Positions 7,465-18,297 are shown, counted from the stretch's first letter. The stretch is DNA of 64,000 bases from CAVPMW01 sp963706515 (GCA_963706515.1 CAVPMW010000007.1:310001-374000); one strand, 5' to 3'. Notes: generated by a model from the letters alone, not told the origin. A program made the numbers and translations.

Positions 7465-9063
7465 TTAAGATAAGGCTTTTATTGGCAGTTCAATGCCCTC
7501 CGGTTCGCTCTTCTGTCGGAGCGCGAGGATTGCCAACAGGGTTCTCACAATGCTCCATACCAATGCAATCGTACCGCTGATCAGCAACAGGTAGCCGAAG
7601 TCAGGTGCTATATACAAGAAGAATGAAAGTGGATAACCGAATAGGCCCGGAAGCACCACCAGCAGGAGCAACCCCCAGGCTATATTCAAAATACACGGCA
7701 AGCCTATATGCCACAATAATGACCAGAAGCCGTGCGGGCGGCGCTGAGGGTCTACTCGCCAGCGATTAATTACCCGGGTCGCGTGGATTATCCCAGCCAG
7801 CTGGAGGCAGATGATCAACACAAGCACCCCAGCTATCACGAGCGGGACCTTACTTGCCGGGAATATCTGCGGCTTTTGTCCAGCCAGCAGGCTGGCTGCA
7901 CCGATGGCAATCCCCGGAATGCGCGTGTCGCCCAGAAAACTGGCCCAAATGCTGTTAGCATTGATCAGCATGACAAGACCCCACTTACCGTCCGGAATGA
8001 GGATTAACTGGGATTTGTAATTAGCGAGGTCCCCGCCCTTAGCGAGGATCTGCATCCCATTAATTTTCATTACTCCCCAATCCATTGCATAAAACTCGTC
8101 GCTTTGCCCCTTCGGCGCGACCGGTCGTTGAATTTCGGCCATTCCTTGCGCAGAGAGCAGCTGCCTGTCTCCATAGCGACCGCCGCTCAATTCGGCTATC
8201 AGGAAGTGCGCCATATCCTCCACACTCGAGCTTGTCGCTCCGCTGCCTGAAGGCACTCCGCCAAGATCGGGAGGGAGATTGGCAGGCAGCGGAAAGCCCA
8301 GCCAGTAGCGGTAGCCGCTGGCAAGCCCGTGCTCCTGGGCCTGCTTCAGTGAGGCATAGGTACTGTTCATCTCCAGAGGGGAGAATACATGCTCTTGCAT
8401 GTAGTCAGCATAGGGCTGACCGGAGACCTGCTCGATCAGCAGGCCGAGCACTTGATAACCCAGGTTAGAATATTCGTAGGTCGTACCCACCGGGTGTGCC
8501 AGCTTTACCTGGCTTAACCCGCGGACGTGTTGTTCCAGAGCATCCGGACGATCATCGCCGTGCAGAGCATACTCGGCGCCCAAAGGAGTAGGTAACCCGC
8601 TCGTATGGTAGAGCAATTCGCGAACGGTGATTTGCGCTGACGCCTGGGCATCCGCCACCCGGAACCAGGGAATATAGCGTTGGACCGGGGCATCGAGATC
8701 GATCTTGCCCTGTTCGACCAGCTGCATGACTGCCAGTGCAGTCAGGGGTTTCATCGTCGATCCAATTTGGACCGGAGTTTGCGGGGTCACAGCCTTTCCA
8801 CCAGAACCCGTAACGCCATAGCCTTTGAGATAGACAAGCTGATCGCCCTGCACGATGCCGACCGCCAGACCCGGTATGCGCAAGTCTTTCATCTGAGCTT
8901 CGATATATTGGTCAATTGCGGCAAATGTATCGTCCTGTGCCCCTGACGCACCGTTGACAGAATAAATACTGCTCACGCCGATGACCAGAGCGATGAAAAG
9001 TCCTAACCACAAGCAGCGCAGGGAAAAACCCTTTTTCCCAACACTAAATCTGTAGTTATCCAT
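7465..9063 (-). CDS. Beta-lactamase-family serine hydrolase with C-terminal membrane segments
   Basis: This 532-residue protein starts with a hydrophobic segment (about 18-33) and contains a class C beta-lactamase/penicillin-binding-like domain. The nucleophile motif is S102-T-M-K105 and the second motif is Y198-S-N200; a GGD segment near residue 355 takes the place of the usual third motif. The last 130 residues contain three or four membrane helices, a layout seen in membrane-anchored esterase or D-aminopeptidase relatives. It probably acts on the outer face of the membrane on peptides or esters. It lies between two toast-rack proteins on the same strand, 58 bases upstream of one of them. 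Confidence 0.8.
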   Translation of the reverse strand: MDNYRFSVGKKGFSLRCLWLGLFIALVIGVSSIYSVNGASGAQDDTFAAIDQYIEAQMKDLRIPGLAVGIVQGDQLVYLKGYGVTGSGGKAVTPQTPVQIGSTMKPLTALAVMQLVEQGKIDLDAPVQRYIPWFRVADAQASAQITVRELLYHTSGLPTPLGAEYALHGDDRPDALEQHVRGLSQVKLAHPVGTTYEYSNLGYQVLGLLIEQVSGQPYADYMQEHVFSPLEMNSTYASLKQAQEHGLASGYRYWLGFPLPANLPPDLGGVPSGSGATSSSVEDMAHFLIAELSGGRYGDRQLLSAQGMAEIQRPVAPKGQSDEFYAMDWGVMKINGMQILAKGGDLANYKSQLILIPDGKWGLVMLINANSIWASFLGDTRIPGIAIGAASLLAGQKPQIFPASKVPLVIAGVLVLIICLQLAGIIHATRVINRWRVDPQRRPHGFWSLLWHIGLPCILNIAWGLLLLVVLPGLFGYPLSFFLYIAPDFGYLLLISGTIALVWSIVRTLLAILALRQKSEPEGIELPIKALS

Positions 9064-9116
9064 TACGACCTCCTCAAAATGAGCTGCTTTTGCATGCGTC
9101 CGAGGCCTGACAGATC

Positions 9117-9536
9117 TTACATACCGGGAATCACTCCGAGCTGTTGGAGCAAACCTAAATCATCGCGGACAACCCAGTGCTCAACAATTTTGCCATCTTT
9201 GAGGGCGTCAATAGCGATCCCTGATTCGCTCAACTTCTTACCACTGGGAGGGATTCCCATGAAATCTCCGAGGTGAGTCCCTTGATAGGTTAGGCGTGCG
9301 ACAACCTTATCCCCTTCAGCAATCAAATCCTCAATCTGGATGTGTAAGTCAGGAAAAGCCCTCCGGAAAAGCATCACCGACTGCTTGAGGCTCCCCAGCC
9401 CGGGTGGAAATCCGGGTGGGGCGCTGTGGTCCACATAATCAGCAGAGAAAATCTCCTCGACGACAGACACGTCCCCCTGGTTGAATATTTCGTCGAACAC
9501 TCGAAGCACGACCGCCTTATTCGATTCCGTACCCAT
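9117..9536 (-). CDS. SnoaL-like polyketide cyclase/ester cyclase family protein
   Basis: A 139-residue alpha+beta barrel protein of the NTF2-like superfamily. DEIFNQGD, YVDHSAPPG, GDKVVARLTYQGTHLGDFMG and DGKIVEHWVVRDDLGLLQQLG are typical of the ester cyclase/SnoaL group. Family members are small cytoplasmic enzymes or ligand-binding proteins with very varied substrates, so no reaction is assigned. It lies between the serine hydrolase and the second toast-rack gene on the same strand. The ATG at 9536 is followed by a normal family N-terminus. Confidence 0.75.
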   Translation of the reverse strand: MGTESNKAVVLRVFDEIFNQGDVSVVEEIFSADYVDHSAPPGFPPGLGSLKQSVMLFRRAFPDLHIQIEDLIAEGDKVVARLTYQGTHLGDFMGIPPSGKKLSESGIAIDALKDGKIVEHWVVRDDLGLLQQLGVIPGM

Positions 9537-9628
9537 TGAGCCTCCTTCAGGATTGGGCGCAGGTTTTGATAAAAGGTTCTCGAGTTACATTCGGCTAGCC
9601 TGTCGAACGTGAGATTCCCCATGGATCT

Positions 9629-10570
9629 TTAGGATTCTTCAAAAGAGACCTTTCCAATGCCGCTTTCCAGGACGATATCCAGAGCAATTGGAGATTTTCC
9701 CCAGGCGGCATTGACGTATGCTTCGCCGTCCCAGGTCAGGCCGTGCGGGTGGGTGCTGCCCATGCTGACTGTCGGATGGACGCGTACGCCCACATTACCC
9801 GGCAGGTGCAGGACGGCATCGCCGATTCCGGTCTTGATGAAGGCATTCAGGTTCTTCTGCCACTCGCCGCTGAGATCTACAGTTAATGCTCCCACGCCGC
9901 TCTCGACACGCAGTCCCGATAGCGCCAGTCCGCCCAGCTTGAGATCTGCCTTCCCTGCACCGACCTTTACGTTCAGATCGAGAGGCAAGCCCTTGCTTAA
10001 TTGAATATTCCACTGGTTTTGACCTTGATGAGCTGTAGGTCGCCCGGTGGACTGCTGTTCAATGGACAGATTACCCATGCCGGTTGGGTCGACGGCATAA
10101 TTAACCAACGGCGGCTTCCAATCTGCATCGTCATAGACAAAGCTGGCATCCATAACCTTCGCCGCACCGCCTGCCACCCGTAGAATCCCTTCGGTCATAT
10201 GAATTCTGGCGCTCAGCGAGCTGGCTCCTCCGGCTTCCACCTGCCGGGTTTCGTTTTTAAGCTCGCCGGTGACGTTTGTTGTAGGATTAAAGTTGAACGG
10301 ACCAGCCTCTTTGACAACGCCTCGATAGACGACGCCGGCAACAATAACTCCAACTGCCATAAGGAGCAAGATCAAGATTCCTAACCAGGCCCAGAGTGGC
10401 AGCGAGTTCCCATTGACCACTGCCTGGTAGATCGCCCAGGCCAAGGCCAGCAGGAATATTCCTGTGATCACCCAGGACACAAGCTGCAAGGCTTTCGTGA
10501 TACGCTGGTTGCTGCCCATTGCAGGCACTGGCTGGTTTTCTGATTGGGTAGACGAGGTAGTTGTACTCAT
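9629..10570 (-). CDS. Membrane-anchored LiaF-like toast-rack protein
   Basis: A 313-residue protein with two membrane helices in the first 90 residues (VSWVITGIFLLALAWAIY and AWLGILILLLMAVGVIVAGV), then the same repeated strand pattern as the gene at 6675: MTEGILRVAGG, GAGKADLKLGG, GVGALTVDLS, GIGDAVLHLP and GIGKVSFEE. The C-terminal domain should face outside. The two proteins are clear paralogues differing in their anchor. Genes of this kind often report on or modulate envelope stress. It is probably the first gene of the four-gene leftward unit. Function is inferred from fold type only. Confidence 0.65.
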   Translation of the reverse strand: MSTTTSSTQSENQPVPAMGSNQRITKALQLVSWVITGIFLLALAWAIYQAVVNGNSLPLWAWLGILILLLMAVGVIVAGVVYRGVVKEAGPFNFNPTTNVTGELKNETRQVEAGGASSLSARIHMTEGILRVAGGAAKVMDASFVYDDADWKPPLVNYAVDPTGMGNLSIEQQSTGRPTAHQGQNQWNIQLSKGLPLDLNVKVGAGKADLKLGGLALSGLRVESGVGALTVDLSGEWQKNLNAFIKTGIGDAVLHLPGNVGVRVHPTVSMGSTHPHGLTWDGEAYVNAAWGKSPIALDIVLESGIGKVSFEES

Positions 10571-10967
10571 CTGAATCTCCTCATTTCGGATTTCTATGCA
10601 GTATATGAACTACGAGTGGATGATTCAATCTGCAATCACTGAAATATCGTTCTAGAAGTTCGGGAGAATGATGTCAGTTGAGGTGGGAGTGGTAGACTGG
10701 CGTGCTAAACTGCAGTGGATTAATAATAATTCGCGTTCAAACTACGTTTTGCAGCGCTGCTCTTCAGTGATGAATTGGTACGAGAATTTAATTCGGATCG
10801 CTAATATCCAAATTATACACTTTTTTTTCGTTTTTATCGATTAATTGTATGCTTAATACCCTTTTCAACCCTCTGAGTACAGTCACACAAATTCTGTTCG
10901 GTAATCAATTGCGTTTCGAGCTCGGAATCCTGTAAATGACCTGGCAAAACTTATTCGAGTGAATTTC
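10571..10967. other. Intergenic region with a partial copy of the 94-bp repeat
   Basis: This 397-base AT-rich gap lies between the stop of the rhamnosidase gene and the start of the toast-rack gene. Bases 10876-10900 match one end of the 94-bp repeat found complete at 30173 and 43676 (about 23 of 26 bases), then the match stops. A TATAAT box on the minus strand (10817-10812) may be a promoter for the toast-rack gene. I see no gene. Confidence 0.55.
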
Positions 10968-13610
10968 TCATTCCTGATATGGATAAGACCAGCGATATCT
11001 GCCTGATCCGACCTCAACCGGACCGGTATCTCTACCAGGCAGGGACACGCTGGCGGAAGTATTGGGTGGAACCTCAACTTCCAGCGTAATGAGGCCTGCC
11101 TCGATCTTCCACGAGCACTCTGCCATTCCATAGGGGGTTAAATGCCGTGCGCGGGCATAGGTCAGGCCGCCACCCGGATGCGGCTGGATAACTAAACGCT
11201 TATATCCTGGCGCACCAGGCGCCAGACCGCCGACCGTGCGGTGCAGCCAATCAGCCACTGCCCCCAGCGAATAGTGATTAAACGATGTCATCTCACCAGG
11301 ATTAACCGATCCGTCTGGGAGCAGGCTATCCCAGCGCTCCCAGATAGTAGTGGCTCCCATGGTTACCGGGTAGAGCCAGGAAGGACATTCACGTTGCATG
11401 AGCAGGCGGTACGCGGCCGCATACTCCCCAACACTGCAAAGGGCGTCACAAATCAACGGCGTACCTAAAAATCCGGTGCCGATGTGATAACCACTGCTGC
11501 GCACCAGGTCTACCAGGCGTTCTCCTGCATGTTGGCGCTGGGCAGCACCTGGGAGAAGTGCGAATTGCAATGCCAGAGCATAAGCGGTCATGGAGTCGCC
11601 GAGTAATTCTCCGGCAGGCGTGACGTACTTGGCTGCAAAGGCGTCCCTTACTTCATTCGCGAGAGCAAGATAATGGACTTCGTCAGCGACTCGACCGAGC
11701 ACGCCTGCTATCTTACCCATAAGCTCAGCCGAGTGGGCGAAGTAGGCAGTAGCCACCAAATACGGTGGTGTGCGCGCGGCTCCCGGCTTATCCGGCGGTG
11801 CATTCGGGTCGAGCCAATCTCCGAACTGAAACCCCTTTTCCCACAACCTGTCTTCTCCGGTAATACCGGCAATCAGGTCGACCCATGAGCCGCATACTCT
11901 CGTACTGATCAGCCAAAATACTTGCATCTCCGTAGCGCTGGTAAATTACCCACGGGACGATCACTGCAGCATCACCCCAGCCTGCCGCCGGTGTAGGTGC
12001 TGTGGGCATTACATTGGGAACGAAGAAGGGTACAATGCCGCCTGCAGCAGCCTGCTCGGCAGCCAGGTCGGCCAGCCAGGAGGACAAAAACCCGGCCGTG
12101 TCATAGAGAAAGCAAGCGGTCGGGCGCGAACACCTGGATGTCGCCAGTCCAGCCCAGGCGCTCATCGCGCTGAGGGCAGTCAGTAGGTACGTCGAGAAAG
12201 TTACCGCGCATGCTCCAAACCACGTTCTCATGCAGCCGGTTGATAAGCGGGTCTGAACATTCGAACCAGCCGCTCCGCTCCATATCGGAGTGACAGACCA
12301 CAGCAGAGATGTTCTCTGCCCGCAGAGCGCCGGGCCAACCCTCGATCTCCGCATAGCGGAAGCCGTGGAACGTGAAGCGCGGTTCCCAGGTTTCGACCTC
12401 ATCCCCGCGCAAAGTATAGCGGTCGGTGGCCTGTGCGAAGCGTAGAGGTCGTGTGCACAGCTCGCCGTTTTCCAGAACTTCGGCGTGACGCAGGGTGATC
12501 GTTTGGCCTGCCTCGCCGCGCACGGTGATCCGCAGCCTTCCGACCAGGTTCTGGCCAAAGTCGACGATTGTGCGACCGGACGGTGAGGTTGTTATGGCAA
12601 CCGGCTGTAATAGCTCGGTGCGGCGTACGGGAGGCCCAGACGGTGCGACCAATGTGGCGAGATCCCAATCCAGCAGGCGTACCCCTGCCCATTCACGATC
12701 ATCAAAATCCGGCGTCGACCATCCCTGCTTTTCAAGGCGGGCATCGTATGTCTCACCGTCATAAATATCGCTGGTCAGGATTGGGCCAGTTGCAGCACGC
12801 CAGCTCTCATCACTGGTTATTCGATCCGTCGCTGCCATCCGAGTATTCAATCTCCAATTGAACCAGCAGCGCCAGCCGGTCGCCGTAGATGTTGCGCCGC
12901 CCGCCATGGTAACCCAGCCGGCCGCGGAACCAACCGTCGCCCAGTATGGCGCCGATTGCGTTGCGACCCTCGTGCAGCAGCTCCGTCACGTCAAAAGTCT
13001 GGTAGCGCAGGCGATGGTGATAGCTGGTCCAGCCAGGCGCCAGGACATGGTCGCCGACGATTGCGCCGTTGAGCTGGGCTTCATAGACGCCCAGGGCAGT
13101 CACGTACAGCCGCGCCGAAATAACGCCGGGACGGATTTCGAATTCATGCCGCAGCAGCGGACAGGGCTGCGAGGCTGGTGGTATCTTCATCCCAATCCGG
13201 GGTAATGAACCGGGCAGTCCAATCACTGGCATTCAAAAGCCCTGTCTCGATTGGCGTAACCGCGCTCCATTCCGAAGGCTGCCCATCCGCACCCCACACT
13301 CGCAGGCGTACCTTCAAGCTCTGGCGGGAGATGAGCGGCGAAAACGGCCAGGGTAGGAGCACTGATTCAGCGGATTCGATCCGCCCTGTCCCTCCAAAGA
13401 GCTGCCCATCTGGCTTATATGCTTCGATCTCATAATGCGCTCTGCTGCCACCCGGTTAAATTCAGTTTCTACGATCCAGGAAAGCCGCGGTTCAGCCGTC
13501 CCTATACCGAAGGCGTCCTTCAGGTGCTCGAAAGTGAGTTGGTTAATCCGGATGCCAACTGTGTCTTTGACCGGCTTTGCTTCTGGGTTTATAGTTTCTT
13601 GTGATGTCAT
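10968..13610 (-). CDS. Alpha-L-rhamnosidase, GH78 family, broken by about five frameshifts
   Basis: Six overlapping frame segments in order give a complete GH78 protein of about 875 residues. The N-terminus holds IRINQLTFEHLKDAFGI and EPRLSW, followed by the accessory beta domain (VTALGVYEAQLNG, DGWFRGRLG), the central motif DVPTDCPQRDERLGWTGD ahead of the (alpha/alpha)6 barrel, and the C-terminal segments TIWERWDSL, TSFNHYSLGAVADWLHR and PHPGGGLTYARA. GH78 enzymes release L-rhamnose from glycosides. No signal peptide is visible, so it probably acts on imported rhamnosides. Frame changes lie near 13440, 13180, 12850, 12115 and 11930; four of the five behave as single-base insertions. ATG at 13610 has an AAGGA site. 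Either sequence errors or a recent pseudogene. Confidence 0.8.
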
Positions 13611-13677
13611 ACCGTTTCCTTAATGTGAAGATGACCTTTCAATCTCTTACTAATACAGGGATGCAGTGCCACCAATC

Positions 13678-14514
13678 TCAGCCTTTGATCGCACCAGCTG
13701 TCATCCCCGAAACGATCTGCCGCTGAAAGAACATGAACATGATCAGAGGCGGAATCGTGATGACGACCACATCCGCGAAGAGCAGGTTCCACTGTGAGCT
13801 GAACTGACTTATGAAGCTGTACAACGTCAGCTGCACGGTGACGTTCTGCGCTCCTGGCAGGAAGTAGAGCGGTCCGGCGAAGTCGTTGTAGATGGCAACC
13901 GACGAGGTGACGATCACCGTAATAATCGCCGGTCGCAGGAGCGGCAGAATGATGAAGAAGAATAAGCGCAATGGAGAGGCGCCATCCATAATTGCAGCCT
14001 CATCGATTTCACTTGGGATGGAGGCAACAAATGCACGTAAGATCAGGGTCGCAAAGGGCAAGGTGAATGCGACTTCAACCATGATCAGACCGGGGAGGGT
14101 TTTGTAGAGACCAATCCACTGCAAAAGGAAGATGGTCGGCACGACTGCTGGAGGGATGATAAGCCCCGCGAGCATGACCGAGCTGACAATCGCCGCCACC
14201 CGATCACGGCGGCGCTGCATCACGAATGCAACGAGTGCAGCGAGCAAGACAATCAGCGTAATCGAGCAAACGGTCAGGAGCGTGCTGTTCCACAAGGCCA
14301 GGAACATTCGATTATTGCCAAACGCCATGACGTCCCGGAGGTTCTCGATCAGCTGGAACTTGCTCGGCCAGCTAAACCCGAAGAGGGCCGCCTCCTGGCG
14401 CGTCTTGGCAGCAGTCAGCAAGATAAACACAAACGGCACGACAAAGACAATGCCGAAGATAACAAGACCGACAGCATCTATCCAACCGTTCGCAATGAAC
14501 TTCCGGACCCTCAT
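13678..14514 (-). CDS. ABC sugar transporter permease, MalG type
   Basis: A 278-residue inner-membrane protein with six predicted helices and the permease EAA loop, EIDEAAIMDGASPLRLFFFI, which contacts the ATPase. It ends with the MalG-like SGMTAGAIKG. Its ATG overlaps the stop of the upstream MalF-type gene in an ATGA. With that gene and the solute-binding protein it forms a carbohydrate ABC importer directly upstream of the rhamnosidase, so rhamnose-containing glycosides are the likely substrate. No ATPase gene is nearby, which is usual for importers sharing a common MsmK-type ATPase. Confidence 0.88.
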   Translation of the reverse strand: MRVRKFIANGWIDAVGLVIFGIVFVVPFVFILLTAAKTRQEAALFGFSWPSKFQLIENLRDVMAFGNNRMFLALWNSTLLTVCSITLIVLLAALVAFVMQRRRDRVAAIVSSVMLAGLIIPPAVVPTIFLLQWIGLYKTLPGLIMVEVAFTLPFATLILRAFVASIPSEIDEAAIMDGASPLRLFFFIILPLLRPAIITVIVTSSVAIYNDFAGPLYFLPGAQNVTVQLTLYSFISQFSSQWNLLFADVVVITIPPLIMFMFFQRQIVSGMTAGAIKG

Positions 14515-15393
14515 AGCTCAACCTCGAAACGATTGAAGAACCGCATCAGAGGATACACGATGATCGTGACGAGAATGAAAAGTACGACATTGCCAGCGGT
14601 CGACAAGCCATAAAACCCCGCCTGATACTCCTTGTAGATCACCGAAGTGAGCACGTCCGATGCAAAGCCAGGACCGCCATGGGTCATGGTCCAGATCAGG
14701 TCGAATGATGCGCAGCCCACCGATAAACGATAGCAGGATGACCGTGAACGTAGCGTTGCGCGCCAGTGGGAGGATAACGTAACGGAACTTCACCCAAGTA
14801 CCGCCCTCGAGGCGCGCTGTGTCGAAGTAATCAATCGGGATCGACAAAATACCCGCGATGAATATCACCGTCGCTATGCCGACGCCCTTCCAGACATCGA
14901 CCAGCGCCACCGAGTATAGAGCCATGCTGGGATTCCCCAGCCAGTCCGGCTGCGGCAGCCCGAGGAATCCGAGGGCGGTGTTGATGAGCCCCACAGACGG
15001 CTGCATGAGCGTGGCAAATGTGATCCCGACTGCGACGGTGCTTACCAATACCGGGAAGAAAATGAGGCCCCGGAATAGCCCCTTGAGCCGGATGCTCGAG
15101 GTGAGCAGCACGGCCAGCGGCAGCGAGATGATGACTTTGAGCCCGCTCGTGAGCACGGCATAGATGAGCGTGTTGCGCAGCCCAGACATGAGCTGGGGAT
15201 CACCCAGGAATGTAGCGTAGTTGTCGAGTCCAATGAACGTGGCATTGAACAGCGTCCAGCGGGTCAGGCTGAAGTAGAACGCGAGCGCAGTCGGCACAGC
15301 GAAGAACACAGCGAACACGAGCGCTGCCGGAAGATAGAACCAGTAGGGATACATCCGCAGGACTGCCCGCGGCCTCCGCGCATGGATGGTCAT
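14511..15393 (-). CDS. ABC sugar transporter permease, MalF type (one frameshift)
   Basis: About 293 residues after repair. The N-terminus WFYLPAALVFAVFFAVPTAL is the first membrane helix. The domain contains the coupling loop DYFDTARLEGGTWVKFRYVI, and the C-terminal part WTMTHGGPGFASDVL is typical of MalF. The frame changes once near 14715, between SFIGGLR and ASFDLIWTM, consistent with one extra base. The stop overlaps the MalG-type start (ATGA). It partners with the 13678 permease. The separation from the solute-binding gene contains an 11-bp hairpin. Confidence 0.85.
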
Positions 15394-15425
15394 AGAACCT
15401 CGCTGTCATTCAAGCCCTTTAGGAT

Positions 15426-15457
15426 CTGAGGGCCGGAGGTAGCCCACCGGCCCTCAG
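15426..15457 (-). promoter_or_regulatory. Intercistronic hairpin between solute-binding and permease genes
   Basis: Arms 15426-15436 and 15447-15457 (CTGAGGGCCGG/CCGGCCCTCAG) pair perfectly around a 10-base loop. No T run follows. Such hairpins after a malE-type gene commonly limit readthrough and stabilise the upstream message, so that binding protein exceeds permease. The second ABC operon has a matching hairpin at 40717-40747. Confidence 0.6.
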
Positions 15458-15491
15458 AAGAATCGGAGTAACAAACCTCAAGACAAGCTGA

Positions 15492-16894
15492 TTACCAACC
15501 CGGAAGACCGAGCTGCTGCGCTGCCTTCTCAACATCCTTGTCGTAGGCTGCTGCTGCAGCGTCAGGCGCCGTCTGGCCGGTTCCGGTGGCGACGCAGATC
15601 TGCTCAAGCGAAGGACCCTTCACCGGAGAGAGGAACTCCAGCGCAGGTCCGGATTTCCCACTATCAATGTACGCGGCGACATCTTTCACGGCCGGGAGAA
15701 CACTGTCGGGGAGCGTCGCGCCCTTGATGACGTATGGACCGGTGGGAGCGACGGCTGCATTGAGCGCGTCAACGCCGGCAGTCGAGGCGATAAAGCCCAG
15801 GAAGTCCTTGGCCACATCCAGGTTCGAGGTCGTCTTGGGGATGTAGGTGGCGGCAGGCATCCAGATTGTCGCGCCATTCTTCGCTGCAGTCCGTCCCGGG
15901 CACGGCAAAGAAGCCGATGTCGTTTACCTCATCGGGCGAGTTGGTCGCAATCGTTGACAGCGCGAAGGTCAGCATCGGGTAGTGAGCGCCTTTACCGTCA
16001 GCGAGCAGCTTTAATCCTTGTTCGAATTTCGTGGTCGCGTAGTCCTTCTGCCACCAGTCCTGCTTAAAGCCCTCCTGCAAGTAGTTGAAGCCCGCCATCG
16101 CTGCGGGAGTCGTCGCGTACTTAGCTTTGTTGGCAGTGTAGTCCGCCGCGAAGGACGGGTTAGCCTGCTCGACGTTGAAGTAGTCGGCAAGCACGAACAG
16201 TTGGGAAGTCCAGGTGTCACCGAACGTAGCAATGACCGGCGGGATACCGGCCGCCTTGATCTTCTCGTTGTTCGCTTCGAACTCAGCCCAGGTCGTGGGC
16301 ACGCTCAGCCCGAGGTCAGCGTAGATCTTCTTGTTGTAGAGGATACCGCCGCCCATTGCCGTCTGGCTCGGCACGCCAAAGATTTCCCCATTCTGGGACA
16401 CGGTGGGGAGAAACGACTCGACGATGTTGGCAATGAACGGCTCCTTCGAGAGGTCTACGAGCGTGTCGGACGGATTCAGAGCCTGAAGCAGCGAGCCGGA
16501 GTTATACCAAAAGATGTCGGTCATGTCGCCTGTTGCAAGGCGCGTCTTGACGATGTTGTCGCCTTCAGTGCCCCCCGGTCGGCTCTCGATGTTGATGGTT
16601 ACGTCGGGATGTAGCGCCATGTAGGCATCGGCAAGCGCTTTGGCCGTAGCCTGGTTGGCCTCGCTATCGTCAACGAGGTAGGTCAGTGTGACAGGAGCGG
16701 CAGCGGGTGCATTCGTGGCGGCTGGAGCCGTCGGTAGGGGCAGCGGTTGCCGCTGGGGGCTGGGTTGCGGCGGGGGCTGGGTTGCGGCAGATGGCTGAGT
16801 TGGAGCGGGAGCCTGCGTGGCGGCAGGCGCGCAAGCCGTCAGCAGCATCAGCCACAATTACGATCAAACCAAAAATCTTAAACGAGCTTTTCAT
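15492..16894 (-). CDS. Sugar ABC transporter solute-binding lipoprotein (two frameshifts)
   Basis: After repair this is about 465 residues. It has a signal peptide and a lipobox (LLTAC) followed by a Pro/Ala/Thr/Gln linker, then an extracellular solute-binding protein family 1 fold with LTYLVDDSEANQATAKALAD, VTINIESRP and TRLATGDMTDIFWYNSG. Frame changes near 16850 (in the signal peptide) and 15900 both act as one-base insertions. The start at 16894 has GAAGGAG at the right distance. It should capture the substrate for the 13678-15393 permeases. The LacI gene upstream on the same strand probably controls the unit. Confidence 0.87.
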
Positions 16895-17171
16895 CTTGTT
16901 CTCCTTCGATTATATTGAAAAACATAGAACAAACGAAAGGAATTCGTGAACTTCTAATCCTTGCCAGTTCATTAGAAATCCACTATGATACAGTATGGCG
17001 AAGAGCCGCCTGGTGGGAAAACCCCATCCAGAAGGATCTCATTGCCGCCTGAAGGAGATGCCGCAGTCCACCAAGATCGCAGGTGTCTCCTTCCGTGTTT
17101 GATTGAATGGATTCCATTATGTATCGTTTCTTATTTCTTCTCCCTTCTAAAATTGCCCAAAATCCGTAGGT
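16895..17171. other. Promoter region of the rhamnoside transport operon
   Basis: The gap holds a GAAGGAG ribosome site for the solute-binding gene, a 7-bp inverted repeat TTCTAAT/ATTAGAA (16952-16958, 16971-16977) that could be an operator, and an 8-bp stem (17051-17058/17086-17093) after the LacI stop. None is followed by a T run. I see no gene. Confidence 0.4.
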
Positions 17172-18221
17172 TTACGACACAACCATCAAAGCAACGCTGG
17201 TTGACTCGCGAATCACCACGCGCGCATTGATATCAACCCGCCTGGGAGGCAGGTTGGGGTCTTGAATCCGCTCGACAACCAATCGCACGGCTTCGCGACC
17301 CATTCTCGCCGCGTCTTTCGATACGGTAGTCAGCCGCGGAACGAGGTACCTGGCTTCGGGTATATCATCAAAACCGACCAGGGACAGGTCTGCGGGTATC
17401 CGCAATCCCAGGTCGCCTGCAGCCCGGAGGACGCCAATCGCCAATAGATCGTTGATCGCGAGGATTGCCGTAGGTCGAGTGGCAAGCTGCAATAGCTGCA
17501 AACCCGCCTGATACCCTTCCTCAATCGTCGGACCGCAGTAAACTATCAGGTCTGGATCAAAAGCCCCGCCAGCGGTTTGCAGACTATCCTGGTAGGGTTT
17601 CAGGCGGTCCAGGCCAAGTTCGTATCCCGCTACACCGTAGACCATGCCAATTCGCCGGTGATGCAGCGAAAGTAAATGAGACATCACCTCCGTTGTAGCA
17701 GCAGCATAATTCGAAACAACACAATCCAGATTGCGATCCAGATTCACGCGGTCGGTGATTTCAACGATGGGTAGCTGTTGCTTGAGGAGCCGCCCCAGCC
17801 TCCTTTTTGCTTCGACGGATTGGTCTATGAAGGCTCCCTCCAGAATTAAGCCATCGATGCGCCGCCCAGAGAGATCTTTAAAAATATCTACCCCATATTC
17901 GGTGCTTAGGTCCTCGCTGGACAGGAGAAGGTGATAACCGAAGACACGAGCCTCGCGCTCAATGCTGTCGGCGTTTTCTATAAAATGGGGATTACGCATA
18001 TCGGGGATTATTAAACCGATGGTTTTTGTATCCCCAGATCGTAAAGATTGAGCGCGAGTATCTGGCTCATAACCAAGAACTTCGACAGCATGTAAGACAC
18101 GTCGCCGGGTCTCCGCGGAAATTGTGACCCGCTCATCGGCGCGGCCATTGATGACATATGAAACAGTTGCCCTTGAGACACCGGCTTTACGAGCTACATC
18201 GAGTTGGGTAGGCTGTTTCAA
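17172..18221 (-). CDS. LacI-family transcriptional repressor
   Basis: A 349-residue regulator with the LacI DNA-binding head, QLDVARKAGVSRATVSYVIN at residues 6-25 and hinge region to about 65. A periplasmic-binding-like sensor domain follows: TIGLIIPDMRNPHF, RRIDGLILEG and GFDDIPEARYLVPRLTTV. The start is TTG at 18221; no ATG sits in the right place, and the head begins immediately after it. It lies upstream of a sugar importer and rhamnosidase on the same strand, so it probably represses them until a rhamnoside or its product binds. A perfect 14-bp palindrome upstream is a likely autoregulatory operator. Confidence 0.88.
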   Translation of the reverse strand: MKQPTQLDVARKAGVSRATVSYVINGRADERVTISAETRRRVLHAVEVLGYEPDTRAQSLRSGDTKTIGLIIPDMRNPHFIENADSIEREARVFGYHLLLSSEDLSTEYGVDIFKDLSGRRIDGLILEGAFIDQSVEAKRRLGRLLKQQLPIVEITDRVNLDRNLDCVVSNYAAATTEVMSHLLSLHHRRIGMVYGVAGYELGLDRLKPYQDSLQTAGGAFDPDLIVYCGPTIEEGYQAGLQLLQLATRPTAILAINDLLAIGVLRAAGDLGLRIPADLSLVGFDDIPEARYLVPRLTTVSKDAARMGREAVRLVVERIQDPNLPPRRVDINARVVIRESTSVALMVVS

Positions 18222-18297
18222 TTCGACTGCCTGTCGCTAGCGTGCCTGTTGCTTCGAATAATTGAGATAGTGTAGAGATTAATTCTTCAAAAGGTCA

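Noticed and set aside
10968..13610. Rhamnosidase as several separate small genes
   Set aside because: The six frame pieces follow one another in correct GH78 order with small overlaps, so one interrupted gene is the simpler reading.
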